A stretch of DNA of 45,914 nt, taken from NCBI GenBank assembly GCA_902779315.1, contig CACZBC010000012.1, positions 1 through 45,914 on the forward strand, given 5' to 3'. This DNA comes from an uncultured Bacteroidales bacterium. GTDB lineage: Bacteria; Bacteroidota; Bacteroidia; Bacteroidales; Bacteroidaceae. Numbering within the stretch: position 1 is the first letter of the stretch; each line of letters starts with the position of its first letter. Of the stretch, positions 35,440 to 44,811 are shown piece by piece. The notes beneath the pieces were generated by a model that saw only the letters and a list, made by a program, of their open reading frames with translations, did no database searches and had not been told where the DNA came from. A program made the position numbers and the translations under genes.

Positions 35440-38406
35440 ATGAGCAAAAGCGGAGTTACATACAAACGGTTAAAGGCAGAGTATTGCGGCATGGTGTGTG
35501 TCATCATGCTTCTTGTCTTGTTTGTCTCCTGCTCTACAAAGAAGAACACACCAAGCACACGCGCTTACCATGCTCTTACTGCCCATTACAATACACTTTA
35601 TAATGGCCAAGTAGCTTATCAGGAAGGCTTCGAAGCTCAAAGCAAAGGGCATAAGGACAACTTCAACGAGATTCTTCCCATGTACATCTGTACCAGCAAA
35701 TCGACAGCCAGCATGGGAAAGAGTAACTTTGAAACAGCCATTACCAAAAGCGAGAAAGCCATCAAGGTGCACAGCATCAAGAAGCGTCCAATCATCAAGG
35801 GTAATAAGAAGCGTACAGAAAAGGAGAAGGAGTTCCTTGCTCGCAAGGAGTTCAATCCATACATGTACCATGCATGGCTCACAATGGCTGATGCTCAGTT
35901 CCAGAAGGGTGAGTTCTTTGAGGCGGCTTCCACATACAACTATATTCTTCGGTTATATAGTACACAGCCTGATATTACGTCTGTTGCAAAGGCAAAGTTG
36001 GCAAGATGTTATGTTGCATTGAATTGGCCTTACGATGCTGAAGACTTGCTTAACAAAATGAAGCGTGACAGCATCACGCGAAAAGGACAGAAAGAGGTCG
36101 ATAACACTAAGGCAGGCTATTATGTGCTTACACATCAGTATGCAGAAGCCATTCCTTATCTGAAGAATACTATAAAGACAACTCGAGGCAAGTTGCCTAA
36201 AGCCCGTCTCAACTTCTTGCTTGCCCAACTCTATCATGAAACGGGTCGGGATACGATGGCATACAAGGCTCTTTCTCGTGTAATACGTGCCAATCCCCCA
36301 TACGAAATAGCGTTCAACGCCCGTATCATGCAGACTGAGGTTATGCACAAGGGTAAGTTCCGCCAGATGATTGCCCGCTTGAAAAGGATGGCACGCAGCG
36401 ACAAGAATAAAGACTATCTCGATAAGGTTTATTATGCAATGGGAAACATCTATCTCAGCAACGAAGATACCACACACTGCATATATGCCTGGGAGAAAGG
36501 CTTGAAGGAAAGCAAGAAGAATGGCCCTGATAAGGCAACGTTGTTGCTACATTTAAGTCAGCTTTACTGGGAACAAGAGAACTACATCGAAGCAGCTCGT
36601 ACTTACAAGCAATGTGTCGCTGCATTAGACAGAGAGCATCAGGAATATAAAGAAACAGACCGTCGCAGTAAGATACTAACCGAACTGGAACCTCACCTAA
36701 GTACCATCAAACTTCAAGATAGCCTGCAAGTCCTTGCAGCGAGCCCTGAAGAGGTTTATCTGGCAGCCATCGATCGTGTTATTGCCGAACTTCGCAAGAA
36801 AGAAAAGGAAGAGGCGAGAAGAGCAGCAGCTGCAGGAACGCTTAATCCCGGTGCCATGAATAATACTGCTATGGCTGCTGGCGCAGCAGGGACGGCAAGG
36901 CAAGCTGGAGCAGGTCAGATGGGCATGATGGATGGTCCGCAAACAGGAGAATGGTACTTCTACAATCCTACGACTGTTCGCAGTGGTGCTCAAGAGTTCC
37001 AAAGGCGTTGGGGTATGCGTCGTAACGAAGACTATTGGCGCATCAGCAACAAGCAATCTTTGGTGAAGAACAATCCTGAATTTGAAGACTTCAATTATGA
37101 CGAAGCAGCAGCTGACAGTCTCTTCGGTGCTGCAAATAGTGCTGAAGCCGACAGTCTCGCTTCGGCTGAACAGGCTCGTAGGGACTCTTTAGCAAATGAT
37201 CCTCATGAACGTGAATTCTATCTTAAGCAAATCCCTTTCACAGAGGAACAGATGGAAGAATCTAACAGACTGATTGGCGATGCCTTATACAAAGCAGGAA
37301 TCCTGGAACAAGAGCAGTTGGAGAACTTCCCGTTGGCTGAGCGAACGATGATAAGGTTCCTGAATGATTTCCCTGAACACGAAGGGACAGACAATATTTT
37401 CTATCACCTTTTCCTGCTTTACGGCAGACTAAATGATGTGGAGAGTGCGGAAGAGTTTAAGGGTTATCTGCTCGAGGACTTTCCAGAAGCCAAACTTGCT
37501 GCACTGTTGGGCAATCCCAATTATGAGATGATAGCTCGCGAAGGCAAGCATGTTGAAGACAGTATCTATGCAGAGGCCTATGCTGCTTATCAAACAGAAC
37601 AATATAATAAGGTAGAGGAGAACTACCAGTTCAGCACAGATAACTTCCCTGAGGGAAAGCACAGAGCTCGCATGATGTTCATTCGTGCCATGAGTTCTCT
37701 CTACGACGGGCAGCGTGATACTTTCATGGTGACACTTCGAGATGTTGTGCAGAAGTTCCCACGAGAGGAAGTCTCGGAGATTGCATCAGCCATCGTGAAA
37801 GGTCTTGACGAGGGACGTATGCTGATGGATGACCGTTATGATGCAAGCAGTATCTGGAGCAGACGCACTCGTTCTGAGAGTGCTGACAGCACAGCTGCGG
37901 CACCAGAACTCAAGGACAACAGATATACAGACTTCAACTTCGTCCTTGCTTACCCGACAGGAGGTCTCGACGAGAACATCTTGATTTACGAGATGGCGCA
38001 CTATAACTTCACGAACTTCATGGCGCGCAACTTCGACATCGAGATTCAAGCCGATGCCGGACTGACCTTAATGATAATCAAGGGCTTCCTCTCTTATGAC
38101 GAGGTGCACGCTTATGCTCAGAAACTCTATGCTGACGACCATATGCGAACAAGGCTGGAAGGTATAAGGACGTTGCTTATCTCCGATGACAACCTGAAGA
38201 TGATTGGCAAGGAGTTCAGCGTCGATGACTACACGGAGTTCTACGACCAGCACTTTGCTCCGCTTGAAATCCCAGAAGACTTGAAGATTGATACTCCGGC
38301 AGACTTGGAGATCCTTGATCCTGACGAATTAGACAAGAAGGAAGAAGAGGAGGAGAAATCTGCCAGGGAAGCAGAGGTGGATGATGATTTCCCATTCGGT
38401 TTTTGA
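35440..38406 (+). CDS. porW: Type IX secretion lipoprotein PorW/SprE, TPR-rich
   Basis: I choose the ATG at 35440 (988 residues): it gives a basic n-region and lipoprotein signal (VIMLLVLFVSC, Cys 31, then STKKNT). Upstream TTG and downstream ATG starts are alternatives. The next block, RAYHALTAHYNTLYNGQVAYQEG, is typical of PorW/SprE. TPR helices fill much of 130-450 and 600-780. The middle (about 450-510) is an Ala/Gly-rich linker, followed by a WYFYNPTTVRSGAQEFQRRWG block. PorW/SprE is an outer-membrane lipoprotein needed for type IX secretion (and gliding in flavobacteria), proposed to link the translocon to the motor complex. Porx follows 25 bp later. Confidence 0.9.
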   Translation: MSKSGVTYKRLKAEYCGMVCVIMLLVLFVSCSTKKNTPSTRAYHALTAHYNTLYNGQVAYQEGFEAQSKGHKDNFNEILPMYICTSKSTASMGKSNFETAITKSEKAIKVHSIKKRPIIKGNKKRTEKEKEFLARKEFNPYMYHAWLTMADAQFQKGEFFEAASTYNYILRLYSTQPDITSVAKAKLARCYVALNWPYDAEDLLNKMKRDSITRKGQKEVDNTKAGYYVLTHQYAEAIPYLKNTIKTTRGKLPKARLNFLLAQLYHETGRDTMAYKALSRVIRANPPYEIAFNARIMQTEVMHKGKFRQMIARLKRMARSDKNKDYLDKVYYAMGNIYLSNEDTTHCIYAWEKGLKESKKNGPDKATLLLHLSQLYWEQENYIEAARTYKQCVAALDREHQEYKETDRRSKILTELEPHLSTIKLQDSLQVLAASPEEVYLAAIDRVIAELRKKEKEEARRAAAAGTLNPGAMNNTAMAAGAAGTARQAGAGQMGMMDGPQTGEWYFYNPTTVRSGAQEFQRRWGMRRNEDYWRISNKQSLVKNNPEFEDFNYDEAAADSLFGAANSAEADSLASAEQARRDSLANDPHEREFYLKQIPFTEEQMEESNRLIGDALYKAGILEQEQLENFPLAERTMIRFLNDFPEHEGTDNIFYHLFLLYGRLNDVESAEEFKGYLLEDFPEAKLAALLGNPNYEMIAREGKHVEDSIYAEAYAAYQTEQYNKVEENYQFSTDNFPEGKHRARMMFIRAMSSLYDGQRDTFMVTLRDVVQKFPREEVSEIASAIVKGLDEGRMLMDDRYDASSIWSRRTRSESADSTAAAPELKDNRYTDFNFVLAYPTGGLDENILIYEMAHYNFTNFMARNFDIEIQADAGLTLMIIKGFLSYDEVHAYAQKLYADDHMRTRLEGIRTLLISDDNLKMIGKEFSVDDYTEFYDQHFAPLEIPEDLKIDTPADLEILDPDELDKKEEEEEKSAREAEVDDDFPFGF

Positions 38407-38431
38407 TAACAACTAACGCTAATATTTCCAG

Positions 38432-39982
38432 ATGACGACATATAAACTGCTTTGGGTGGACGATGAAATTGAGCTCCTGAAAGCCCACATCCTCTTCCTC
38501 GAAAAGAAAGGTTACCAAGTTGAGACCGTCACGAACGGTTACGATGCTCTCGATCGTTGTGCAGAAGAGGCTTTCGACCTCATCCTGCTTGATGAGAATA
38601 TGCCAGGTTTGAGCGGTCTTGAGACCTTGACTCGCGTTAAGGAACTATTGCCTGCAACGCCTGTAGTGATGGTCACGAAGAGCGAGGAAGAGCACATTAT
38701 GGAGCAGGCCATCGGTGCGAAGATTGCCGACTACCTCATCAAACCTGTCAATCCGACCCAAATCTTGCTGACACTCAAGAAGAATATCCAGCAGAAAGAG
38801 ATTGTTACGGAGCATACTCAGAGCAATTATCAGCAGGACTTTTCGCGTTTGGGGATGCAGATAAATGATGCTTCGAGCATTGAAGAATGGAAAGAAGTCT
38901 ATAAGAAAATCACATATTGGGAACTTCAGTTGAGTGAGACGGAGAGCGGCATGCAGGAAATGCTTTCGATGCAGAGACGTGAAGCCAATGCCGAGTTTGC
39001 CAAGTTCATACGCAAGAACTATATGCGATGGATGGAGAATCCGGAAGAAAGGCCCGTGATGAGTCCTGATATCTTCAAGCGTTCCATCTTCCCTTTGCTT
39101 GACAAGGGCGAGAAAGTCTTTCTCATCGTCATCGATAACTTCCGTTACGATCAATGGCGCGTACTTTTGAACGAGATTGCAGATACTTTTACGGTAGAAG
39201 AAAACCTTTATTGCAGCATCCTCCCAACTGCGACTCAATATGCCAGAAACGCTATCTTCAGTGGCTTGATGCCCAACAATATCGCCAAGATGTTCCCGTC
39301 ACTTTGGGTCGACGAAGACAGCGAAGAAGGCAAGAACCTCAACGAAGAACCCTTGGTAAGGACGCAGCTTGAGCGCTATCGCCGCAAGAACACTTTCTCT
39401 TATCACAAGATAAACCACTCGAATGCAGCAGAAAAGTTCGTTCAGCAGATACCTCAGTTGCAGAAGAACGACTTGAATGTGGTGGTTATCAACTTCATTG
39501 ACATGCTTAGTCATGCTCGTACGGAAAGCCTTATGGTTAGGGAACTTGCCAGCAACGAAGCTGCTTATCGCAGCATTACACAGAGTTGGTTGCGCCACTC
39601 TGCCGTGAGTGATCTCTTCCGTAGCTTGGCCGCTCATGATTGTACGGTAGTGTTGACAACCGATCATGGCAGCATTCGATGCTATAATCCCATTAAGGTG
39701 ATTGGCGACCGTAACACGAATACCAACCTGCGTTACAAACTCGGCAAGAATCTTTCATACAACCAGAAAGAAGTCTTCGAGATAAAGGATCCCCTTCGTG
39801 CAGGCTTGCCAAGTCCCAACCTCAGCACGACTTACATCTTCGCCATGCAGGATGATTTCTTCGCTTACCCCAACAACTACAGTTACTATGTCCAATATTA
39901 CAAGGACACATTCCAGCATGGGGGCATCAGTATGGAGGAAATGCTCATCCCACTCATCACATTGAGAGGAAGGAAAAGATAG
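38432..39982 (+). CDS. porX: PorX, response regulator with alkaline-phosphatase-superfamily (PglZ) domain
   Basis: 516 residues. Residues 1-125 are a receiver domain with acidic pocket D10/D11, phospho-acceptor D54 (LILLDENMPG), T82 and K104 (IKPVNP). A helical linker follows. From about 225 an alkaline-phosphatase-type domain shows VFLIVIDNFRYDQW (D235, D240), the nucleophile region LPTATQYARN (Thr 266/268), DMLSHARTES (D357, H361) and TTDHGS (D411, H412), the metal ligands expected for PorX. PorX works with the PorY kinase to control type IX secretion and acts with sigma factor SigP; it also has nucleotide-phosphodiesterase activity in other species. Adjacent to porW and 9 bp before tsaE. 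Confidence 0.94.
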   Translation: MTTYKLLWVDDEIELLKAHILFLEKKGYQVETVTNGYDALDRCAEEAFDLILLDENMPGLSGLETLTRVKELLPATPVVMVTKSEEEHIMEQAIGAKIADYLIKPVNPTQILLTLKKNIQQKEIVTEHTQSNYQQDFSRLGMQINDASSIEEWKEVYKKITYWELQLSETESGMQEMLSMQRREANAEFAKFIRKNYMRWMENPEERPVMSPDIFKRSIFPLLDKGEKVFLIVIDNFRYDQWRVLLNEIADTFTVEENLYCSILPTATQYARNAIFSGLMPNNIAKMFPSLWVDEDSEEGKNLNEEPLVRTQLERYRRKNTFSYHKINHSNAAEKFVQQIPQLQKNDLNVVVINFIDMLSHARTESLMVRELASNEAAYRSITQSWLRHSAVSDLFRSLAAHDCTVVLTTDHGSIRCYNPIKVIGDRNTNTNLRYKLGKNLSYNQKEVFEIKDPLRAGLPSPNLSTTYIFAMQDDFFAYPNNYSYYVQYYKDTFQHGGISMEEMLIPLITLRGRKR

Positions 39983-39991
39983 GGAAAAGGT

Positions 39992-40405
39992 ATGGAGATA
40001 AAGATTGAAAATATTGAGGATATTGCGTCTGCAGCACGCAAATTTGTCGATGAAATGGGCGAAAATTGCGTTTTTGCCTTCTATGGAAAGATGGGCGCAG
40101 GCAAGACGACATTCATCAAAGCTATCTGCGAGGTTTTGGGCGTGAAGGATGTTGTTACGTCACCCACGTTCGCCCTAGTCAATGAATATGCCGATGCGGA
40201 AGGCCAACCTGTTTACCATTTTGATTTCTATCGCATCAAAAATATGCGCGAAGCCTACGATATGGGCTGCGAAGAATACTTCTACAGCGGTTATCCTTGT
40301 TTTATAGAATGGCCTGAGTTGGTCGAGGAACTGCTTCCTGATGATACAGTCAAGGTAAATATCGAAGTCCTTGAAAATGAGTCGCGTATCGTCACAATAG
40401 GCTAA
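39992..40405 (+). CDS. tsaE: tRNA threonylcarbamoyladenosine biosynthesis ATPase TsaE
   Basis: 137 residues, normal length. Walker A is GKMGAGKTTFIKAI (about 31-44), then the TsaE signature VTSPTFALVNEY, a YHFDFYRI block and FIEWPELVEELLP. TsaE is the ATPase partner of TsaB and TsaD in making t6A37 on ANN-reading tRNAs. It closes the aroA-to-tsaE run. No terminator hairpin is seen after it; array E starts 16 bp after the stop. Confidence 0.95.
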   Translation: MEIKIENIEDIASAARKFVDEMGENCVFAFYGKMGAGKTTFIKAICEVLGVKDVVTSPTFALVNEYADAEGQPVYHFDFYRIKNMREAYDMGCEEYFYSGYPCFIEWPELVEELLPDDTVKVNIEVLENESRIVTIG

Positions 40406-40420
40406 CCCTCCAAACATAGC

Positions 40421-40508
40421 ACGCTTAGTTCGCAAACATAACGTTTTACGTCGGGCAACGTAACGTTATACGTTTGCCATCGTAACACGTCACGTTTGAC
40501 ATTTAGCT
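40421..40508 (+). repeat. 22-bp-period intergenic array E
   Basis: Four 22-bp units start at 40421, 40443, 40465 and 40487. Cores include ACGTCGGGCAACGT and ACGTTTGCCATCGT, with spacers ending GTTAT or GTTTT. It ends GCTTGCCTGTGTTTTT. It fills a convergent junction (tsaE and GH78) that has no evident hairpin terminator. Confidence 0.85.
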
Positions 40509-40538
40509 TGCCTGTGTTTTTGAAGTACTCTCGAAGCG

Positions 40539-43283
40539 TTATTTCTTCAGACGATAGATAAGACGATATGTGCCGCTTCCAAGTTCGATGGGATCCGTTG
40601 GATTATAGCGAGTCGGTTCTGGATCGGGTTTGCGGTTACGCTCCTTCTCGTTGAAGACCAAGCCGCTACGATTGAGGCTGCGAGGTGCCATCTCAACGGA
40701 TTCGGCATTTAACGCTTCAGGACAAAGCACAGTTGCAGTCGTGCCGACGGGAATGGTGAGGCGAAGGTCGAAAGTGCTTGCCGAACGTTTCCAATCGACA
40801 GTAATGTCTCCGTAAGGTGTTGGCTTAAGTGCCCTCACAAAAGTAAGGCTGTCAGGCAATTGCGGTTGTATGGTGAAATGGCGATAGGCGGGCTTGGAAG
40901 CATCACCCTGTATGCCTGCAAGTGCCTGGTAGAACCACGAGCCGATGCCGTTGTAACAATTATGGATGCGACTTCTTCTCGCATTCCAATGCTCCCAAGT
41001 CGTTGTTGCTCCATTGTCTATCATGTAGAGGTAACCAGGGAAACTATGCTGTCGAAGCATGTCGGCCATGAACTGAACATTGCCTGCCTTCGTACACCAT
41101 TGCGTCAAGATGGGGATGCCTACAAGTCCTGTGAAAAGGTGTCCGTCGAAGCGTTCGTACGTTTCTCGCTTTAGGGCATTGTTCACTTTCTGCTTCAAAT
41201 CATCTGGAACGGCACCTACAAAGAGAGGGAAACTCTGGTCGAGTTGCAAGCCATGGGCGTAGGTGGCATTCTTCTTATTATAATATGTAGCGTGGATGCG
41301 CTGGTTGATGTCCGTCTGCTTCTGCCTGTAGAGCTGTGCCTCGTCGGCCTTCCCCAGCAGTTCTGCTGTGTTTGCCATGATGCCATACACCCAGCTCATG
41401 GAGCAGGAGTTAACTAGGTCGATGCTCTCGGTATATGTCTGATGCTCCTCGTTAGGCAAAGCCCAGTCGCCCAGGAACCAGTCCTTGCGTCGCGTGCTGG
41501 GCCATCTGTGCTCCACCGTCAGCAGCCCGTCGGGCATGTATTGCTCGGCATAAGAAAGGTAACGCTGCATGTTGGGGTAGTACCATTCGAGGAGTCGGAT
41601 GTCGCCATATTGCTGATAAGTCTGCCAAGGGGCATTTGCGATGAAGGCACACCAGAATGGCCCGCCACCACATCGCCAGAATGCCGGTCCAACATGAGGC
41701 ACTTCGCCATCGTCGCCTTGTGCATCTGTGTAGCCTTGTAACCAGTTGCGATAGAGCGGATACATGTCGTATTGCAGTTGCGCAGCCAAGATAGAGGCAT
41801 TGCCATCGCCACCATAACCTTGTCGTTCGATGTGTGGGCAATCCACCATATAGCCGCCAAGTGTCAGGCAACGGAAAGTGTAGTGCACCATATCATGGAT
41901 GGCACAAAAGTCCTTGTCGCTGCAGACGAAAGACGAACCTTTCTCGTAACCCGTATGGATAAGCATGCCTGCGATGTCCGAGAGGGCAGGCTGATGGTCC
42001 AGTCCTTCTATTTTGATGTATCGATAAGCGTGGTAGTTGAACTTGTTGCAGAACGTTTCATCACCCTCGCCACTTGCAATGTAATAGTCTGTGAAAACGC
42101 CTTCATCGAAGTCGCCGCTTAGTGCAAGCATGTCGCAGTAACTGATAGTGATGCGCTGTCCCTTGCGAAGTTTTCCGAGGTGGATGCGTGTCCAGCCCAC
42201 GATGCTGCGACCCATATCCACCATCCACTTGTTGCCGTCGAAGCGCGAGACTTGTTGTGCCTGCACTTCTGTCATGATACGGTTTGGCTCACACATCATC
42301 GGCGTAATTTCTTGAGCAGGGAGATCCATTGTTGTTACGCCTTGCCAAGAGACGGCGTCGAGCGTAGAGGAAGAGAAGTTGGGCAGGAGTTCGGCTGCCT
42401 TTACGACTTCGCCTCCGAATGTCCAGGCTCCTGCGATGCCCTCGTCATAGTAGCCGCTTTCCCTAGTCTGCCAAGTGTCGTCGGTTGCGACGAGTGTCTG
42501 CCATTCGTCTTTCTCCTTCAGTTGGTCTATTTGTGCCAAGACGTAAGGCCCACCTTTGGCAACACCTACAATGTCCGGATTGTCGTAGAAACCGCCACCA
42601 AGCCAGATGACGAGGTCGTTGCGACCTTTGCGTAGTTTCCCGTCCAGACAGTAGGTCATGGCTTGATGCCGTTTGCTGAATTCCACTACGGAAGGTGCCA
42701 AGACATCATCACTCACACGTTCTCCGTTGAGATATATCTCGTGGTAGCCTAACGTGCTGAGGTGCAGGAAGGTGGGTGACTTGGTGTCCGTGCATTCGAA
42801 TGACTTGTACACGAGCGGCTGAACCTTGCGGTCCGTTCGCTCCATGCCGATGTATTTGCCCTTCCAAAGTGTTTTGTCGAGGATACCGACAGAGAATTTC
42901 GCACCACGAGCCCAGTCTCCGCCTTTGCCGTTCTCGTCCCAAACCTTTACTTGCCAATAGACAACGCTGCGACTTTCAAGTGATTTGCCTGCGTAAGCAA
43001 CCCATATCGACTGCTCGCTTTCAACTTTGCCACTATTCCAAAGGTCTGCCTTGTCTTCCGAGAGAAGGTCTGGCCTCGAGGCAGCAAGGATTTGATAGGC
43101 CGATTGGCGAACGCTGTTGTGGTCTTGTGTGAGCTTCCAGCTCAGGGCTGGTGCCGTTGTGTTGATGCCCCAAGGCTGATGCAACAATTCGCAGCGAAGG
43201 TCGTATGCCGTGAGGGCTGCCTGCATGTACGAGGCTGTGAGCAGAAGCATCGCAGCCATAATGTCTCTTGTCTTCATCTTCAT
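40539..43283 (-). CDS. Alpha-L-rhamnosidase, GH78 (second copy, divergent type)
   Basis: Start taken at 43283 (914 residues); a second in-frame ATG follows at 43277. The signal peptide is RDIMAAMLLLTASYMQAALT. The N-terminal rhamnosidase domain shows YDLRCELLHQPWGINTTAPALSW. The barrel has the active-site segment DCPHIERQGYGGDGN at about residue 480, one residue shorter than the DCPxRxER of the first GH78 here. DNGATTTWEHWNA and HNCYNGIGSWFYQALAGI follow, and a C-terminal beta domain ends TYRLIYRLKK. It should cleave alpha-L-rhamnosides in the periplasm. The two enzymes share only family-level similarity, so different linkages or substrates are likely. Divergent from an SSS symporter gene. 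Confidence 0.9.
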   Translation of the reverse strand: MKMKTRDIMAAMLLLTASYMQAALTAYDLRCELLHQPWGINTTAPALSWKLTQDHNSVRQSAYQILAASRPDLLSEDKADLWNSGKVESEQSIWVAYAGKSLESRSVVYWQVKVWDENGKGGDWARGAKFSVGILDKTLWKGKYIGMERTDRKVQPLVYKSFECTDTKSPTFLHLSTLGYHEIYLNGERVSDDVLAPSVVEFSKRHQAMTYCLDGKLRKGRNDLVIWLGGGFYDNPDIVGVAKGGPYVLAQIDQLKEKDEWQTLVATDDTWQTRESGYYDEGIAGAWTFGGEVVKAAELLPNFSSSTLDAVSWQGVTTMDLPAQEITPMMCEPNRIMTEVQAQQVSRFDGNKWMVDMGRSIVGWTRIHLGKLRKGQRITISYCDMLALSGDFDEGVFTDYYIASGEGDETFCNKFNYHAYRYIKIEGLDHQPALSDIAGMLIHTGYEKGSSFVCSDKDFCAIHDMVHYTFRCLTLGGYMVDCPHIERQGYGGDGNASILAAQLQYDMYPLYRNWLQGYTDAQGDDGEVPHVGPAFWRCGGGPFWCAFIANAPWQTYQQYGDIRLLEWYYPNMQRYLSYAEQYMPDGLLTVEHRWPSTRRKDWFLGDWALPNEEHQTYTESIDLVNSCSMSWVYGIMANTAELLGKADEAQLYRQKQTDINQRIHATYYNKKNATYAHGLQLDQSFPLFVGAVPDDLKQKVNNALKRETYERFDGHLFTGLVGIPILTQWCTKAGNVQFMADMLRQHSFPGYLYMIDNGATTTWEHWNARRSRIHNCYNGIGSWFYQALAGIQGDASKPAYRHFTIQPQLPDSLTFVRALKPTPYGDITVDWKRSASTFDLRLTIPVGTTATVLCPEALNAESVEMAPRSLNRSGLVFNEKERNRKPDPEPTRYNPTDPIELGSGTYRLIYRLKK

Positions 43284-43302
43284 CTTTTTGCTATTTCTGC
43301 TG

Positions 43303-43330
43303 CAAAGATACAAAATTTTTCGTACCTTTA
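43303..43330. promoter_or_regulatory. Divergent -7 elements, GH78 / SSS symporter
   Basis: TATCTTTG on the minus strand (43310-43303) lies 20 bp before the GH78 start. TACCTTTA on the plus strand (43323-43330) lies 33 bp before the symporter ATG. They face apart with 12 bp between them. Neither has a clear -33 box, so an activator may be needed. Confidence 0.5.
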
Positions 43331-43362
43331 CACTCGAAATCAACAATAATGTCATTCTCGCT

Positions 43363-44811
43363 ATGTCCAATTACCTTGTATTCTCTGCCTTAGGGCTTTA
43401 CATATTCCTGCTTGTCCTCTTTACAAAGTTAGTGAAGTCGAAAGGCGACAACAACGCTTTCTTTCGTGCTGGAAGGAAATCACCTTGGCTGCTCGTCGCT
43501 TTTGGAATGATAGGGGCGAGCATTAGTGGTGTGAGCCTTGTCAGCGTGCCTGGCTGGGTGCATCAGAACGGCATGACTTACATCCAGATGTGCTTGGGCT
43601 TTTTTGCCGGCTTTGTTACCATTGCCTACGTATTGCTCCCTCTATATTATCGGCTCAGGCTAACCAGCATCTACGGCTACCTTGCAGAACGTTTCGGACG
43701 TCGCAGCCATCTGACGGGAGCCTGCTTCTTCCTCTTGAGCAAACTGACAGGAGCCGCAGCCCGTCTGTTCTTGACTTGTACTGTTCTTCACGAGATGGCT
43801 ATCCGACCTTTAGGTCTTCCCTTCGCTTTCACAGTGGGTGCCGTTCTGTTCGCCATCTTTCTTTATACGCGGAAAGGAGGCATCGAGAACATCGTCCGAA
43901 CAGATGCCTTGCAGACATTCTGCATGCTTGTCGCCACAGGTTGCATAGTCTGGGGTGTGTCAGAAAAGATGAATCTGTCGCCATCAGGTATTGTGGGAAC
44001 CATCGCTCAAAGTCCGATGGGAAGCCTGTTCTGCTGGGATGCATCGAGCACGCAGTTCTTCCTGCGTCAATTCATCAACGGTATGTTCATTACCATCGTG
44101 ATGAACGGCCTCGACCAAGATATGATGCAAAAGAATCTTACTTGTGTCTCTCTTCAGGCAGCACAGAAGAATATGTGCCTTTATGGCCTTTGCATCCTGC
44201 CCGTCAACCTGCTCTTTCTCGCGCTTGGTGTACTTCTTTATACTTTTGCGACTCAGCAAGGACTCGCCATTCCTGAAGCAGGAGACCGCTTGTTGCCTAT
44301 GCTTGTAGGCTGTGGAGCACTTGGAACCTTCGTCGTTTTCCCTTTCACAATTGGCATCACGGCAGCTGCGCTTTCAAGTGCGGATAGCGCGATGACGTCT
44401 CTTACCACAAGCATTTGTGTGGATATCCTCAGAATAGAGCAGGAAGGGTTTGAGCCAAAGAAGGCTTTACGCGTTCGTTATCGCGTACATATCTTGGTTG
44501 CGCTTGCCTTCGCGCTTTGTATTGCAGTTTTCCATATTGCAGGAAGCGGTACGATTATCGACACCATCTATCGCCTGGCAGGCTATACCTACGGCCCATT
44601 ATTAGGGCTTTTCAGCTTCGGACTCTTCACTCGGAGAAGGGTGAACGACAGAATGGTCCCCTATGTTGCAGTCATTTCTCCGATTGTTTGTGCAGTTCTC
44701 GATTACCTCGCACCACTTTTGTGGAACTACCATTTCAGCTACGAACTCCTGCTACTTAATGCCGCTCTGACCTTCATCGGCTTGCTCGTCACCAGTCGTC
44801 GCGTGCCATGA
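43363..44811 (+). CDS. Sodium:solute symporter (SSS family)
   Basis: 482 residues from the ATG at 43363; the open frame before it overlaps the divergent gene. About 13 membrane helices. Family features: N-terminal SNYLVFSALGLYIFLLVLFTK, the FFRAGRKSPWLLVAFGMIGASISGVSLVSVPGWV block and a later SSADSAMTSLTTSI sodium-site helix. SSS carriers take up sugars, sialic acid, amino acids or vitamins with sodium. The divergent GH78 rhamnosidase with shared control region suggests uptake of rhamnose or a rhamnoside product, but this is inferred from position only. The stop lies inside the first unit of array F. Confidence 0.9.
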   Translation: MSNYLVFSALGLYIFLLVLFTKLVKSKGDNNAFFRAGRKSPWLLVAFGMIGASISGVSLVSVPGWVHQNGMTYIQMCLGFFAGFVTIAYVLLPLYYRLRLTSIYGYLAERFGRRSHLTGACFFLLSKLTGAAARLFLTCTVLHEMAIRPLGLPFAFTVGAVLFAIFLYTRKGGIENIVRTDALQTFCMLVATGCIVWGVSEKMNLSPSGIVGTIAQSPMGSLFCWDASSTQFFLRQFINGMFITIVMNGLDQDMMQKNLTCVSLQAAQKNMCLYGLCILPVNLLFLALGVLLYTFATQQGLAIPEAGDRLLPMLVGCGALGTFVVFPFTIGITAAALSSADSAMTSLTTSICVDILRIEQEGFEPKKALRVRYRVHILVALAFALCIAVFHIAGSGTIIDTIYRLAGYTYGPLLGLFSFGLFTRRRVNDRMVPYVAVISPIVCAVLDYLAPLLWNYHFSYELLLLNAALTFIGLLVTSRRVP

